This document shows positions 1 through 6,918 of a stretch of DNA of 7,458 bases, one piece after another. The notes under the pieces are model-generated. The model searched no databases. It was not told the origin of the DNA and worked only from the letters and a program-made list of their open reading frames with translations. This stretch comes from Chromobacteriaceae bacterium (GTDB lineage: Bacteria; Pseudomonadota; Gammaproteobacteria; Burkholderiales; Aquaspirillaceae): positions 1-7,458 of the forward strand of contig JASLDQ010000378.1 of assembly GCA_030151505.1 (NCBI GenBank), in the 5' to 3' direction. The position numbers and the translations under genes are program-made. The first letter of the stretch is position 1. Every line of letters begins with the position of its first letter.

Positions 1-152
1 GACTGGTCGCGGCTGCCGTCGTTGATGAACACGATTTCGTAGCGCACGCCCAGCGCGTCGAGCGCGGGATAGAGACGGTCGAACAGGGCGGACAGCACGT
101 CCTCTTCGTTGTAGACGGGGATGACGACGGAAAGCGCAAGCGGAGCGGACAT
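1..152 (-). CDS. arnC: ArnC-like glycosyltransferase family 2, N-terminal part only (cut by window edge)
   Basis: Only the first 50 codons are present, starting with ATG at 152-150. The N-terminus reads MSAPLALSVVIPVYNEEDVL, the typical first strand of a GT-A fold inverting glycosyltransferase (SVVIPVYNE at residues 8-16). INDGSRD follows near residues 43-49, matching the nucleotide-binding xDDGSxD motif, here with Asn in place of the first Asp. ArnC moves 4-formamido-arabinose from UDP to undecaprenyl phosphate on the cytoplasmic face of the inner membrane. It starts 8 bases after the arnB stop, so it is co-transcribed with arnB, arnE and arnT. The SD is weak, which suggests translational coupling. 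GT2 enzymes such as GtrB or dolichol-phosphate-mannose synthase-like proteins start in the same way. The ArnC call therefore rests largely on the neighbours, and the C-terminal membrane helices that would confirm it lie outside the window. Confidence 0.75.
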   Translation of the reverse strand, partial: MSAPLALSVVIPVYNEEDVLSALFDRLYPALDALGVRYEIVFINDGSRDQ

Positions 153-160
153 GAAGGCAA

Positions 161-1285
161 TCAGACCAGGGCGGATTTAACGATGCGGGACACGGTTTCG
201 CAGACGCGCGACACGTCGGCGTCGCGCATCGCCGGGAATAGCGGCAGGGTGACGGTGCGGCGGCCGATGTCTTCCGCCACGGGGAAGTCGCCGTCGGCAA
301 AGCCGCGCTGCCGGTACAGGGTGAAGAGGTGCATGGCCGGGTAATGCACGCCGATGCCGATGCCTTCGGTGCGCATCGCCTCGATGAACTCGCCGCGCGA
401 GAGGCTCATCCGGTCCAGCGGCAGCAGCGGCTGGAACATATGCCAGTTGCTGTTGCTGAAATCGGCCGGCGGCAGGTCGCAGCCGAGGCTGCGGTCGAAG
501 TGCTCGAAATACAGCCGGGCCAGATCGCGGCGGCGGGCGTTGAACTGTTCGAGCCGCTTGAGCTGGCCCAGGCCGATCACCGCGGCAATGTCGGTCAGGT
601 TGGACTTGCCGCCCAGCACGTCGACGTCCATGCCGCCGTCGGCGTGGCGGGTCACGCCCTGCAGCCGCAGCTTTTCACACAGGCGCGCTTCGTCCTCGTT
701 GTTGAGCACGAGGCAGCCGCCCTCACCGCTGGTCATGTTCTTGTTGGCGTGGAAGCTGAACGACACCAGATCGCCACCGCTGCCGATGCGCCGGCCGTTC
801 CAGCTGGCGCCGCCGGACTGGGCCGCGTCCTCGATCACGCGCAGGCCGCGGCGGCGGGCGATGTCGTACAGGCGGTCGCGATCGACCGGCAGACCGGCCA
901 GATCGACCGGCAGCAACGCGCGCGTGCGCGGGGTGATCGCGGCCTCGAGCTTGTCCAGGTCGATGTTGCGGGTGACGGGGTCGACGTCGGCGAACACCGG
1001 CGTGGCGCCGACGGCGAGAATGACGTTGGCGGTCGCCACCCAGCTCAGCGGCGAGGTAATCACCTCGTCACCCGGGCCGATGCCGACGATGCGCAGCGCG
1101 ATTTCCAGCGCGGCGGTGGCGGAGTTCATCACCCGCACCGGGCGGCCGCCGACATGGTCCGACAGCGCGGCCTCGAGCTCGCGCGCTTTCGGTCCGGTGG
1201 TGAGCCAGCCGGAACGCAGCACGTCGGCCACGGCGGCGATGGTGTCTTCGTCCAGCGAGGGACGGGTAAAAGGCAGAAAGTCCAT
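161..1285 (-). CDS. arnB: UDP-4-amino-4-deoxy-L-arabinose aminotransferase (DegT/DnrJ/EryC1/StrS family)
   Basis: 374 residues, close to the roughly 380 of enteric ArnB. It is a PLP enzyme that aminates UDP-4-keto-pentose with glutamate to give UDP-Ara4N in the cytoplasm. The start MDFLPFTRPSLDED and the block SGWLTTGPK (25-33) closely follow enteric ArnB as I recall it (FLPFSRP, SGWITTGPK). PLP-site features are SATAAL (55-60), GDEVITSPLSWVAT (72-85), IEDAAQ (151-156; Asp153 contacts the pyridine nitrogen) and SFHANKN (177-183), with Lys182 as the Schiff-base lysine. GEGG (187-190) and SNLTDI (228-233) are also family blocks. The ATG at 1285-1283 was chosen because the homology begins exactly there; the open frame runs further upstream to about 1504, but that part is Arg/His-rich and overlaps arnE. 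An AGGA element lies about 8 bases before the ATG. The gene sits 17 bases after arnE and 8 bases before arnC. Related sugar aminotransferases (e.g. for perosamine) are the alternative, but the arn context makes ArnB much the best call. Confidence 0.92.
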   Translation of the reverse strand: MDFLPFTRPSLDEDTIAAVADVLRSGWLTTGPKARELEAALSDHVGGRPVRVMNSATAALEIALRIVGIGPGDEVITSPLSWVATANVILAVGATPVFADVDPVTRNIDLDKLEAAITPRTRALLPVDLAGLPVDRDRLYDIARRRGLRVIEDAAQSGGASWNGRRIGSGGDLVSFSFHANKNMTSGEGGCLVLNNEDEARLCEKLRLQGVTRHADGGMDVDVLGGKSNLTDIAAVIGLGQLKRLEQFNARRRDLARLYFEHFDRSLGCDLPPADFSNSNWHMFQPLLPLDRMSLSRGEFIEAMRTEGIGIGVHYPAMHLFTLYRQRGFADGDFPVAEDIGRRTVTLPLFPAMRDADVSRVCETVSRIVKSALV

Positions 1286-1302
1286 GGGGAGTCCTGACGC
1301 TC

Positions 1303-1677
1303 TCAGTTGCTGCGGGCGACGATGATGACGCCGACGATGATGACCGCGATGCCCAGCAGCCGTTGCGGGCCGACCGCCTCGCCGAACAGCCAGTAGGCCA
1401 GCATGGCGTTGACGACGTAGCCGATCGACAGCATCGGATAAGCGATGCTCACCTCGACGCGGGACAGCGCCAGTATCCACACCACCACGCTGACGACGTA
1501 GCACGACAGCCCGCCGATGATGGGCAGGTTGGTGGCCAGCGACCAGCCGATCGGCATGATGTTGGCCGGGGAAAAATCGAAATGGCCGATCTGGCGCACG
1601 CCGGCCTTGAGGAACAGTTGGGCGGCGGCGTTGAGCAGCACCCCGGCCAGGATCAGGCCGAATTCGAGCAGCTTCAT
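1303..1677 (-). CDS. arnE: ArnE-like small multidrug resistance (SMR) family protein, probable undecaprenyl-phosphate-Ara4N flippase subunit
   Basis: 124 residues with four predicted membrane helices at about 4-24, 50-71, 76-97 and 104-121. Enteric ArnE and ArnF form a flippase that moves undecaprenyl-phosphate-Ara4N to the periplasmic face for ArnT. The block VSIAYPMLSIGYV (77-89) and the later GEAVGPQRLLGIAVIIVGVII resemble E. coli ArnE (GIAYPMLSL, then HEPVSPRHWCGVAFIIGG). The first helix (LILAGVLLNAAAQLFLKAG) has no acidic residue at the place of the Glu14 of EmrE drug exporters, which supports a lipid-sugar role over drug/proton antiport. ATG at 1677-1675 overlaps the arnT stop by 4 bases (ATGA), implying coupled translation; a GGAGA lies about 10 bases upstream. 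The loop between helices 1 and 2 (about residues 28-49) is slightly long for an SMR protein. No arnF partner follows; arnB comes next. A general EamA/SMR annotation would also fit. Confidence 0.8.
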   Translation of the reverse strand: MKLLEFGLILAGVLLNAAAQLFLKAGVRQIGHFDFSPANIMPIGWSLATNLPIIGGLSCYVVSVVVWILALSRVEVSIAYPMLSIGYVVNAMLAYWLFGEAVGPQRLLGIAVIIVGVIIVARSN

Positions 1678-3365
1678 TGAGTGACGGTCTCCGGCTTGAC
1701 CACGACCACGCGGTTGGGATCCTGATAGACGATGCGCATCGGCAACTGCCGCTGCTGCAATTCCTGATAGGTGTTGTGCGCCATCATCGCCGCCGCCTTG
1801 GGCAAGCGGTTCCAGCGGATGACGAAGGCGTCCAGGGTCGGCAGCCAGCGCGATGGTTCGGCGTCCTCGCCGAAGCTGAATTCATCGCGGTACTGGACCA
1901 GCGTGACCGGCCGGCGCAGGTAGAACGGCAGGGTCTGCTCGTAGTAGCGCACGGAGAACACTTCGGTGTCCGCCTGCAGATACGGCGCCAGCTGCGGCAC
2001 GACATCCTTGCTGCTCTTGTACGGCCGGCCGAAGTGATCGTGCCCGGCCGAGCCGACCGTCACCGCCAGCAGGCTGCCCAGCGCGACCAGCGCGACCGCC
2101 GGCAGCTTGCGTCCCTGCCCGAGCAGCCGCCAGGCAGCCGCGACCGGCAGCAGGAACAGCAGCGCGGCCAGGCCCAGCTCGTATGCGAACGGCTGCAGGA
2201 CTTCCAGCGGCGCGCCGGCCGAAACGAAACGGCCGACGAAGGGCACGGCAGCCAGCACTCCCAGCCAGAACACCGCGGGCAGCAGCAGGTGCCAGCGCAG
2301 CCGGGCCGGGTCGAGCCGGGCCAGATAGGGGCCGGCCAGCAGGGCCAGCGCCGGGAACATCGGCAGGATGTAGGACGGCAGTTTGGAACGCGACACGCTG
2401 AAGAAGACGAACACGAACGTCGACCAGATCAGCAGCAGCCGCAGGGGCTGGAACGACGCGCCGCGTTCGCCCTGGAACCCCAGTTTGCTCAGCCCGGGCA
2501 AGAGCGAGGTCCACGGCAGCAGCCCGACCAGCAGGATCGGCACAAAGTAGTAGGGCACGCCAGTGCGGCGGGCCTCGTCGGTCAGAAAGCGGCGAAAATG
2601 CTCGCGCACGAAGAAGAAGTCGAAGAACCCCGGGTTCTTGAGCGACACGGCGATGAACCACGGCGCGGTCAGCGCGAAGTAGATCGCCAGCCCCGACAGC
2701 CAGTGCATCCGCCGCCAGAAACCGAACTGGCGCTGGATCAGGCTGTAGAGCACCAGCGTCGCGCCGGGAATCACCAGCCCGACCAGCCCCTTGGACAGGG
2801 TCGCGCCCGCCATCGCCGCCCAGCACACCCACATGGCGTGGCGCTGCTCCAGCCGGTCGACGCCATCGCGCTGGGCCAGCAGGAAGCCGCACAAGGCCAG
2901 CGTCAGGAAGAAGGTCAGCCCCATGTCGACGGTGAGGAAGTGGCTATTGCCGATGATCCAGGTGGAACCGGCCGCGACCAGACCGGCGTAATGGCCGGCC
3001 GGTTCGCTCCACAGCCGCCGCGCGGTCACCGCCACCGCCACCACGGTCAGGAAGCCGGTCAGCGCCGGCCAGAAGCGCGCGGCGAATTCGTTGATGCCGA
3101 ACACCTGCAGGCTGGCGGCGCTCATCCAGTACTGCAGGATGGGCTTCTCGAAGTACAGGAAACCGTTGAGGCGCGGCGTCAGCCAGTCCCCGCTTTGCAG
3201 CATGCCCAGCGCGATCGTCGCATAGCGGCCCTCGTCGGGGCTGATCAGCGCCCGCCATCCCAGGGAACCAAACCAGAGCAACGCCAGCACACCCCATGCA
3301 ACGATCCACCTCCGCGTCGAGAGCGGCGAGGGGATGGCGACATCGGGCAGGGTTTCTCGAAGCAT
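1674..3365 (-). CDS. arnT: Lipid A 4-amino-4-deoxy-L-arabinose transferase (GT83, GT-C fold)
   Basis: 563 residues from ATG at 3365-3363, near the 550 of E. coli ArnT. It is an inner-membrane GT-C enzyme that transfers Ara4N from undecaprenyl phosphate to lipid A phosphates at the periplasmic face, giving polymyxin resistance. About 12 hydrophobic helices fill residues 20-440, followed by a soluble C-terminal domain of about 110 residues. Seen motifs: SPDEGRY (42-48, with the Asp-Glu pair of the first periplasmic loop), SGDWLTPRLNG then YFEKP (Glu73), TVDMG (Asp147), LSKGLVGLVIPG near 190-201 and REHFRRF near 254-260. The SGDW...YFEKP stretch closely resembles E. coli ArnT. A TTG two codons upstream (3371-3369) is an alternative start: an AGAGA lies 6 bases before it but 12 before the ATG. 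First gene of the operon; overlaps arnE by 4 bases. Other PMT/GT39-like transferases share the fold, but the motifs plus arnB/arnC/arnE support ArnT. Confidence 0.9.
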   Translation of the reverse strand: MLRETLPDVAIPSPLSTRRWIVAWGVLALLWFGSLGWRALISPDEGRYATIALGMLQSGDWLTPRLNGFLYFEKPILQYWMSAASLQVFGINEFAARFWPALTGFLTVVAVAVTARRLWSEPAGHYAGLVAAGSTWIIGNSHFLTVDMGLTFFLTLALCGFLLAQRDGVDRLEQRHAMWVCWAAMAGATLSKGLVGLVIPGATLVLYSLIQRQFGFWRRMHWLSGLAIYFALTAPWFIAVSLKNPGFFDFFFVREHFRRFLTDEARRTGVPYYFVPILLVGLLPWTSLLPGLSKLGFQGERGASFQPLRLLLIWSTFVFVFFSVSRSKLPSYILPMFPALALLAGPYLARLDPARLRWHLLLPAVFWLGVLAAVPFVGRFVSAGAPLEVLQPFAYELGLAALLFLLPVAAAWRLLGQGRKLPAVALVALGSLLAVTVGSAGHDHFGRPYKSSKDVVPQLAPYLQADTEVFSVRYYEQTLPFYLRRPVTLVQYRDEFSFGEDAEPSRWLPTLDAFVIRWNRLPKAAAMMAHNTYQELQQRQLPMRIVYQDPNRVVVVKPETVTQ

Positions 3366-3577
3366 GGCCAAAAGGATTCTCTGAAAAATGAAAGCGTAAA
3401 AAACGGCGGCTAAAGCAATAACTCGCCAAGTGAAGGGTCACTTGGCGAGCGTGAGCATTTTAATGACAAGACCCCGAATTAGCCACCGGTACGCGTACGG
3501 CCGCCCGGCGGCGGGTCATCCCCCGGGAATTCCGCCGGAGGAGAATGCGCCAGCGCGCATCATCCTCCTGCCCTTCC
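3366..3577. other. mgtA-arnT intergenic region with palindromes
   Basis: 212 bases between the mgtA stop and the arnT start, both genes on the minus strand. I see three palindromic elements. The first is the 12-bp hairpin at 3422-3449, listed separately. The second is a perfect 10-bp palindrome GTACGCGTAC at 3489-3498. The third is an inverted repeat CCGGCGG (3505-3511) with CCGCCGG (3532-3538). No convincing -35/-10 pair for arnT was found. Between the 12-bp hairpin and arnT only about 56 AT-richer bases remain, so an arn promoter either lies there, overlaps the hairpin or lies further upstream. No PmrA-type tandem CTTAAT repeat is present; a single TTTAAT stands at 3459-3464. Confidence 0.5.
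3422..3449 (-). terminator. Probable intrinsic terminator of mgtA
   Basis: A perfect 12-bp stem, CTCGCCAAGTGA against TCACTTGGCGAG, with a 4-base loop. On the minus strand it is followed by TTATTGCTTTAG, a moderately T-rich tail, and a run of six T lies about 18 bases further on. It sits about 130 bases after the mgtA stop, in the right orientation to end that transcript. On the plus strand the tail is poorer (CGTGAGCATTTTAATG). Because arnT lies downstream on the same strand, it could alternatively limit read-through from mgtA into the arn operon or act as an attenuator for it. Confidence 0.65.
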
Positions 3578-6343
3578 TCATTGCCAACCGAATCTGCGGA
3601 TGTACCAGCCCTTCATCAGCTGCGTCAGGCCGACGTAGCCCAGCAGGATCAGCGGCAGCAGCATGAAGTACAACGGCGGCAGCGCCTGCAGCTTGAAGTA
3701 GTGCGCCAGCGGTCCCATCGGCAGGAAAATGCCGACCGCCATGATGATGACCGTCATCACCGCCAGCGGGGTTGCCGCGCGGCTCTGCAGGAAAGGCACC
3801 TTCGGCGTGCGGATCATGTGCACGATCAGGGTTTGCGTCATCAGGCCGACGATGAACCAGCCCGACTGGAACAGGGTCTGGTGCTCCGGCGTGTTGGCGC
3901 CGAACACGAACCACATCATCAGGTAGGTGGTGATGTCGAAGACCGAGCTGATCGGACCGAAGAACACCATAAAGCGGCCGATGTCGCCCGGCTGCCAGCG
4001 CTGCGGCCGCTTCAGCAGGTCTTCGTCCACATTGTCGAACGGGATGGCGATCTGCGAGATGTCGTAGAGCAGGTTCTGCACCAGGAGATGCATCGGCAGC
4101 ATCGGCAGGAACGGGATGAAGGCACTCGCCACCAGCACCGAGAACACGTTACCGAAATTGGAACTGGCCGTCATGTTGATGTACTTGAGCATGTTGGCGA
4201 AGGTGCGGCGGCCTTCCAGCACGCCCTCCTCCAGCACCATCAGGCTCTTTTCCAGCAGGATGATGTCGGCCGCCTCCTTGGCGATGTCGACCGCCGTGTC
4301 CACCGAAATGCCGATGTCGGCCGTGCGCAGCGCCGGCGCATCGTTGATGCCGTCGCCCATGAAGCCGACCACGTGGCCGTTGCCCTTCAGCAGCCGGACG
4401 ATGCGTTCCTTGTGCACCGGCGTGAGCTTGGCGAACACGTTGACCTTCTCCACCGCGATGGCCAGCTCGGCATCGCCCATGCGTTCGAGGTCGGAACCGA
4501 GCAGCACGCCCTGCTGCGCCAGCCCCACCTCGCGGCAAATCTTGGCCGTCACCAGCTCGTTGTCGCCGGTCAGCACCTTGACCGCCACCCCGTGCTCGGC
4601 CAGGGCCGTGAGCGCGGGCGCGGTGCTTTCCTTCGGTGGGTCGAGGAAGGCCACGTAACCGATCAGGGTCAGGCCGCTTTCGTCGGCCACGCCGTAGGTG
4701 TCCTGGGTCGGCGGCATTTCCTTGGCGGCGACCGCGACGACCCGCAGCCCCTCTTCGTTCAGGTCGGCCGTCACCGCGCGGATGCGCTCCAGCAGCTCGG
4801 CATTCAGGGGCTCGAAGGTTTCACCGTGACGCACCCGGACGCAGGCCGCGAGGATTTCCTCCACCGCGCCCTTGCAGATCAGCAGGTGATGTTCGTCGTG
4901 CTCGGCCACCACCACCGACATGCGCCGGCGGTTGAAGTCGAACGGAATCTCGTCGACCTTGTGGAAGTTCTTCGAGGGATCGAGCTCGCGGTGCACTTCG
5001 GCGTGCTCCAGCACGGCCACGTCGAGCAGGTTTTTCAGGCCGGTCTGGTAATAGCTGTTGAGATAGGCCATTTCCAGCACGTCGTCCGATTCCTCGCCCC
5101 ATACGTCGACGTGGCGCGCCAGGAAGATCTTGTCCTGGGTCAGCGTGCCGGTCTTGTCGGTGCACAGCACGTCCATCGCGCCGAAGTTCTGGATCGCGTC
5201 CAGCCGCTTGACGATGACTTTCTTGCGCGACAGGAAGACCGCGCCCTTGGCCAGGGTCGAGGTCACGATCATCGGCAGCATTTCCGGGGTCAGGCCGACG
5301 GCGATCGACAACGCGAACAGCAGCGCCTCCATCCAGTCATGCTTGGTGATGCCGTTGATGAACAGCACCAGCGGCGCCATCACGAACATGAAGCGGATCA
5401 GCAGCCAGCTCACCTTGTTCACCCCGGACTGGAACGAGGTCGGGGCACGGTCGGTGGCGGTGACGCGCTGGGCCAGTGCGCCGAAATAGGTGCGCTGGCC
5501 GGTCGACACCACCACGGCGGTGGCCGCGCCGGACACGACGTTGGTGCCCATGAACAGGATGTTGTCCAGCTCCAGCGGATTGACTGCGTCGCCGTCGCGC
5601 AGGGCGACGAATTTTTCCACCGGCATCGACTCGCCGGTCATCGCCGCCTGCGCGACGAACAGGTCCTTGGCCGACAGCAGGCGACAGTCGGCCGGAATCA
5701 TGTCGCCGGCCGACAGCACGATCACGTCGCCCGGCACCAGCTGCTTGATCGGCAGCTCGATGCGGTTGGCGGACTTGACGTGCAGACGCGCGCCGTAATA
5801 CTGCTCGAACACTGGCGCGGCTTCTTCCGACACGTCGCGGCGCAACACCGTGGCGGTGTTGCTGACCATGGCCTTGAGCGCGTCGGCGGCCCGGTTGGAC
5901 TTGCTCTCCTGCCAGAAGCGCAGCAGGGTCGACAGCACCACCATGGTCGAAATGACGAGGGTGGCCTTCATGTCCTCGGTCAGGTAGGACACGACGGCCA
6001 GCAGCGTCAGCAGCAGGTTGAACGGGTTCTTGTAGCAATGCCACAGGTGTTGCCACCAGGTCAGCGGCTTTTCGTGCTCGACTTCATTCAGGCCGATGCG
6101 GGCGCGAATGTCCTCGGCTTGCGATTCGCTCAGGCCGTCGCCGTGGCTGCCGAGTTGCTCGAGCAACGCCCCGGGGTCGCTGGTGGCGGCGGCCACCAGG
6201 GTGTTGGTCAGGTTGGGCGGCACTTCGCGGCTGACGCCGGTCTGGGCCAGGGAATCCAGCAGGGCCAGACGGCGGAAGTGGCGGCCGAGATGGCGGGTGC
6301 GCAAAAAGCCCGCAAAAACTTCCTTCAACAGGGTCAATTTCAT
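3578..6343 (-). CDS. mgtA: Magnesium-importing P-type ATPase (P3B)
   Basis: 921 residues, complete, slightly longer than E. coli MgtA (898). It is an inner-membrane ATPase that brings Mg2+ into the cytoplasm, normally made when Mg2+ is scarce. Domains in order: polar N-terminal tail (1-95); helices M1-M2 (about 100-145); actuator domain with TGES at 236-239; M3-M4 (about 312-370) with LTPEMLP at 351-357; P-domain with DKTGTLT (396-402, Asp396 phosphorylated); N-domain with KGA (491-493); DPPKE (568-572), TGDN (592-595) and GDGINDAP (663-670); M5-M10 (about 725-910). Mg-ATPase signatures include TASSNFGNVFSVLVAS (725-740) and QNLLYDISQIAIPFDNVD (756-773). ATG at 6343-6341 is preceded by GGAGAA with a 6-base spacer (6350-6355), an excellent SD. 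All key catalytic residues are present. A long leader lies upstream and a hairpin terminator downstream. MgtB is the close paralogue; with no mgtC beside it, MgtA is preferred. Confidence 0.96.
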   Translation of the reverse strand: MKLTLLKEVFAGFLRTRHLGRHFRRLALLDSLAQTGVSREVPPNLTNTLVAAATSDPGALLEQLGSHGDGLSESQAEDIRARIGLNEVEHEKPLTWWQHLWHCYKNPFNLLLTLLAVVSYLTEDMKATLVISTMVVLSTLLRFWQESKSNRAADALKAMVSNTATVLRRDVSEEAAPVFEQYYGARLHVKSANRIELPIKQLVPGDVIVLSAGDMIPADCRLLSAKDLFVAQAAMTGESMPVEKFVALRDGDAVNPLELDNILFMGTNVVSGAATAVVVSTGQRTYFGALAQRVTATDRAPTSFQSGVNKVSWLLIRFMFVMAPLVLFINGITKHDWMEALLFALSIAVGLTPEMLPMIVTSTLAKGAVFLSRKKVIVKRLDAIQNFGAMDVLCTDKTGTLTQDKIFLARHVDVWGEESDDVLEMAYLNSYYQTGLKNLLDVAVLEHAEVHRELDPSKNFHKVDEIPFDFNRRRMSVVVAEHDEHHLLICKGAVEEILAACVRVRHGETFEPLNAELLERIRAVTADLNEEGLRVVAVAAKEMPPTQDTYGVADESGLTLIGYVAFLDPPKESTAPALTALAEHGVAVKVLTGDNELVTAKICREVGLAQQGVLLGSDLERMGDAELAIAVEKVNVFAKLTPVHKERIVRLLKGNGHVVGFMGDGINDAPALRTADIGISVDTAVDIAKEAADIILLEKSLMVLEEGVLEGRRTFANMLKYINMTASSNFGNVFSVLVASAFIPFLPMLPMHLLVQNLLYDISQIAIPFDNVDEDLLKRPQRWQPGDIGRFMVFFGPISSVFDITTYLMMWFVFGANTPEHQTLFQSGWFIVGLMTQTLIVHMIRTPKVPFLQSRAATPLAVMTVIIMAVGIFLPMGPLAHYFKLQALPPLYFMLLPLILLGYVGLTQLMKGWYIRRFGWQ

Positions 6344-6416
6344 TTCTTGTTCTCCGATGCTGCCCGGGGCCCCTGTCGAAACAGAAGGTCATGCGGGCCA
6401 CGGTAAATCAGGGTCG

Positions 6417-6566
6417 TCAGGCATAGTTTGCGGCGGATATGTGACAGGGTTTATGCATCGTGGCCGATGCGGGCGCAGGCAGGGACCACACACGGGTCTG
6501 GCTAGTGGCAGGACCACGGACCAGACCGGTGCGAAGAGCCGGGCTGAAATTGCGAATAATGGGCAC
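6417..6566 (-). CDS. Candidate 49-residue leader peptide upstream of mgtA
   Basis: A short ORF starting with GTG at 6566-6564 and ending with TGA at 6419-6417, 73 bases before mgtA. It begins MPIIRNFSPALRTG and ends ISAANYA; there is no membrane helix and no domain I recognise. It has six Pro (2, 9, 20, 31, 33, 43) and five Arg. The main support is the ribosome site: AGGAGGA at 6573-6579, 6 bases before the GTG, as strong as any in the window. A 41-base hairpin lies within codons 12-25 or so. By analogy with mgtL, translation of this ORF could control transcription or translation of mgtA. An overlapping Arg-rich frame (6502-6684, ATG, 60 codons) is an alternative but has a weaker ribosome site. 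It may also be non-functional; conservation in relatives would decide. Confidence 0.35.
   Translation of the reverse strand: MPIIRNFSPALRTGLVRGPATSQTRVWSLPAPASATMHKPCHISAANYA
6491..6531 (-). other. Elongated hairpin within the mgtA leader ORF
   Basis: The arms are GGTCTGG (6495-6501) and CCAGACC (6521-6527), a perfect 7-bp stem. Inside it a symmetric 3x3 internal loop leads to a GTGG/CCAC stem (6505-6508 with 6514-6517) and a 5-base loop. Outside it a single mismatch is followed by CAC/GTG (6491-6493 with 6529-6531). The 41 bases are symmetric about one centre. On the minus strand the downstream GGTCCC could instead pair with part of the CCAGACC arm, so an alternative fold is possible. It lies inside the candidate leader ORF, so a ribosome translating that ORF would disrupt it. 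Confidence 0.5.
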
Positions 6567-6572
6567 GAGATG

Positions 6573-6579
6573 TCCTCCT
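6573..6579 (-). promoter_or_regulatory. Shine-Dalgarno site of the leader ORF
   Basis: AGGAGGA on the minus strand, 6 bases before the GTG at 6566. Its first bases fall in a local 5-bp hairpin (6577-6581 with 6591-6595). The identical word AGGAGGA on the plus strand at 6728-6734 means that the minus-strand RNA carries UCCUCCU there, a perfect 7-base partner about 150 bases upstream. The site could therefore be masked in more than one way. Confidence 0.5.
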
Positions 6580-6918
6580 CGACAGTCGAACGAGGCGAAA
6601 ACGGCGTACAGGCACTTTACGACCGCCGCGCGGACGCAAGGCGCGCGCAACGACGATCCGCATGACGGGGCATGCAATGTCCATGGCTTGTGCTTTCCGA
6701 AGTCGGGAAACCGGCCATTCAGTATTCAGGAGGAAGTCGGGAACTGCGCAACCGGAACGGTTGCATCATGAAGACACCGCTTCTCGCTTTTCGGCGAGAC
6801 AGCGGCAGGGGAAACCCGCGCGTTATCTTGCCGAAATTTCGCCGGTTACCAGAACCGGCCGACTACTGTCACTCGAACAAGTACCCACACAGGGTCTCCG
6901 CGATTTGAAAACGGCGCG

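Larger units (their letters stand above)
6344..6912 (-). promoter_or_regulatory. Candidate long structured 5' leader of mgtA
   Basis: About 570 bases between a candidate promoter and the mgtA ATG, without a conserved protein. Listed in transcript order on the minus strand, the short-range inverted repeats are: 6841-6859 (7-bp stem, 5-base loop), 6782-6799 (6-bp stem), 6748-6764 (GCAACCG/CGGTTGC, 3-base loop), 6694-6710 (5-bp), 6577-6595 (5-bp, includes part of a leader SD), 6491-6531 (long hairpin, listed separately) and 6373-6384 (CTGT/ACAG with a TTCG loop on the minus strand). A leader ORF occupies 6417-6566. Enteric mgtA has a 264-base Mg2+-responsive leader with the mgtL peptide ORF; no sequence similarity to it or to the M-box riboswitch is apparent to me. 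In GC-rich DNA short stems arise by chance, so only the longer ones carry weight. A leader function is inferred from position, structure and the SD-equipped ORF. Confidence 0.4.

Noticed and set aside
1286..1504. Upstream extension of arnB to give a 447-residue protein
   Set aside because: The added residues are Arg/His-rich, overlap arnE in another frame and precede the point where ArnB similarity begins (MDFLPFTRP).
3458..3464. TTTTAAT resembling a PmrA half-site upstream of arnT
   Set aside because: PmrA boxes are tandem repeats with 5-base spacing; no partner is present.
3545..6406. A very long open frame (over 900 codons) antisense to mgtA, and similar ones antisense to arnT (1677-3413) and arnB (329-1297)
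   Set aside because: They mirror well-conserved genes, encode Arg/Gln/His-rich low-complexity products and lack SD sites. Such frames arise from GC-biased third codon positions.
6448..6453. Single GGTTTA resembling a PhoP half-site in the mgtA upstream region
   Set aside because: The second half-site at the proper 5-base spacing is missing, and the site lies within the leader ORF.
6502..6684. 60-codon Arg-rich frame overlapping the candidate leader ORF
   Set aside because: It starts with ATG but has only a weak GGAAAG ribosome site, and its composition is that expected of GC-rich non-coding DNA. It is kept as an alternative leader peptide only.
6728..6734. AGGAGGA on the plus strand as a ribosome site
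   Set aside because: No ATG, GTG or TTG occurs at a usable distance after it; it is more interesting as the complement of the leader SD on the minus strand.
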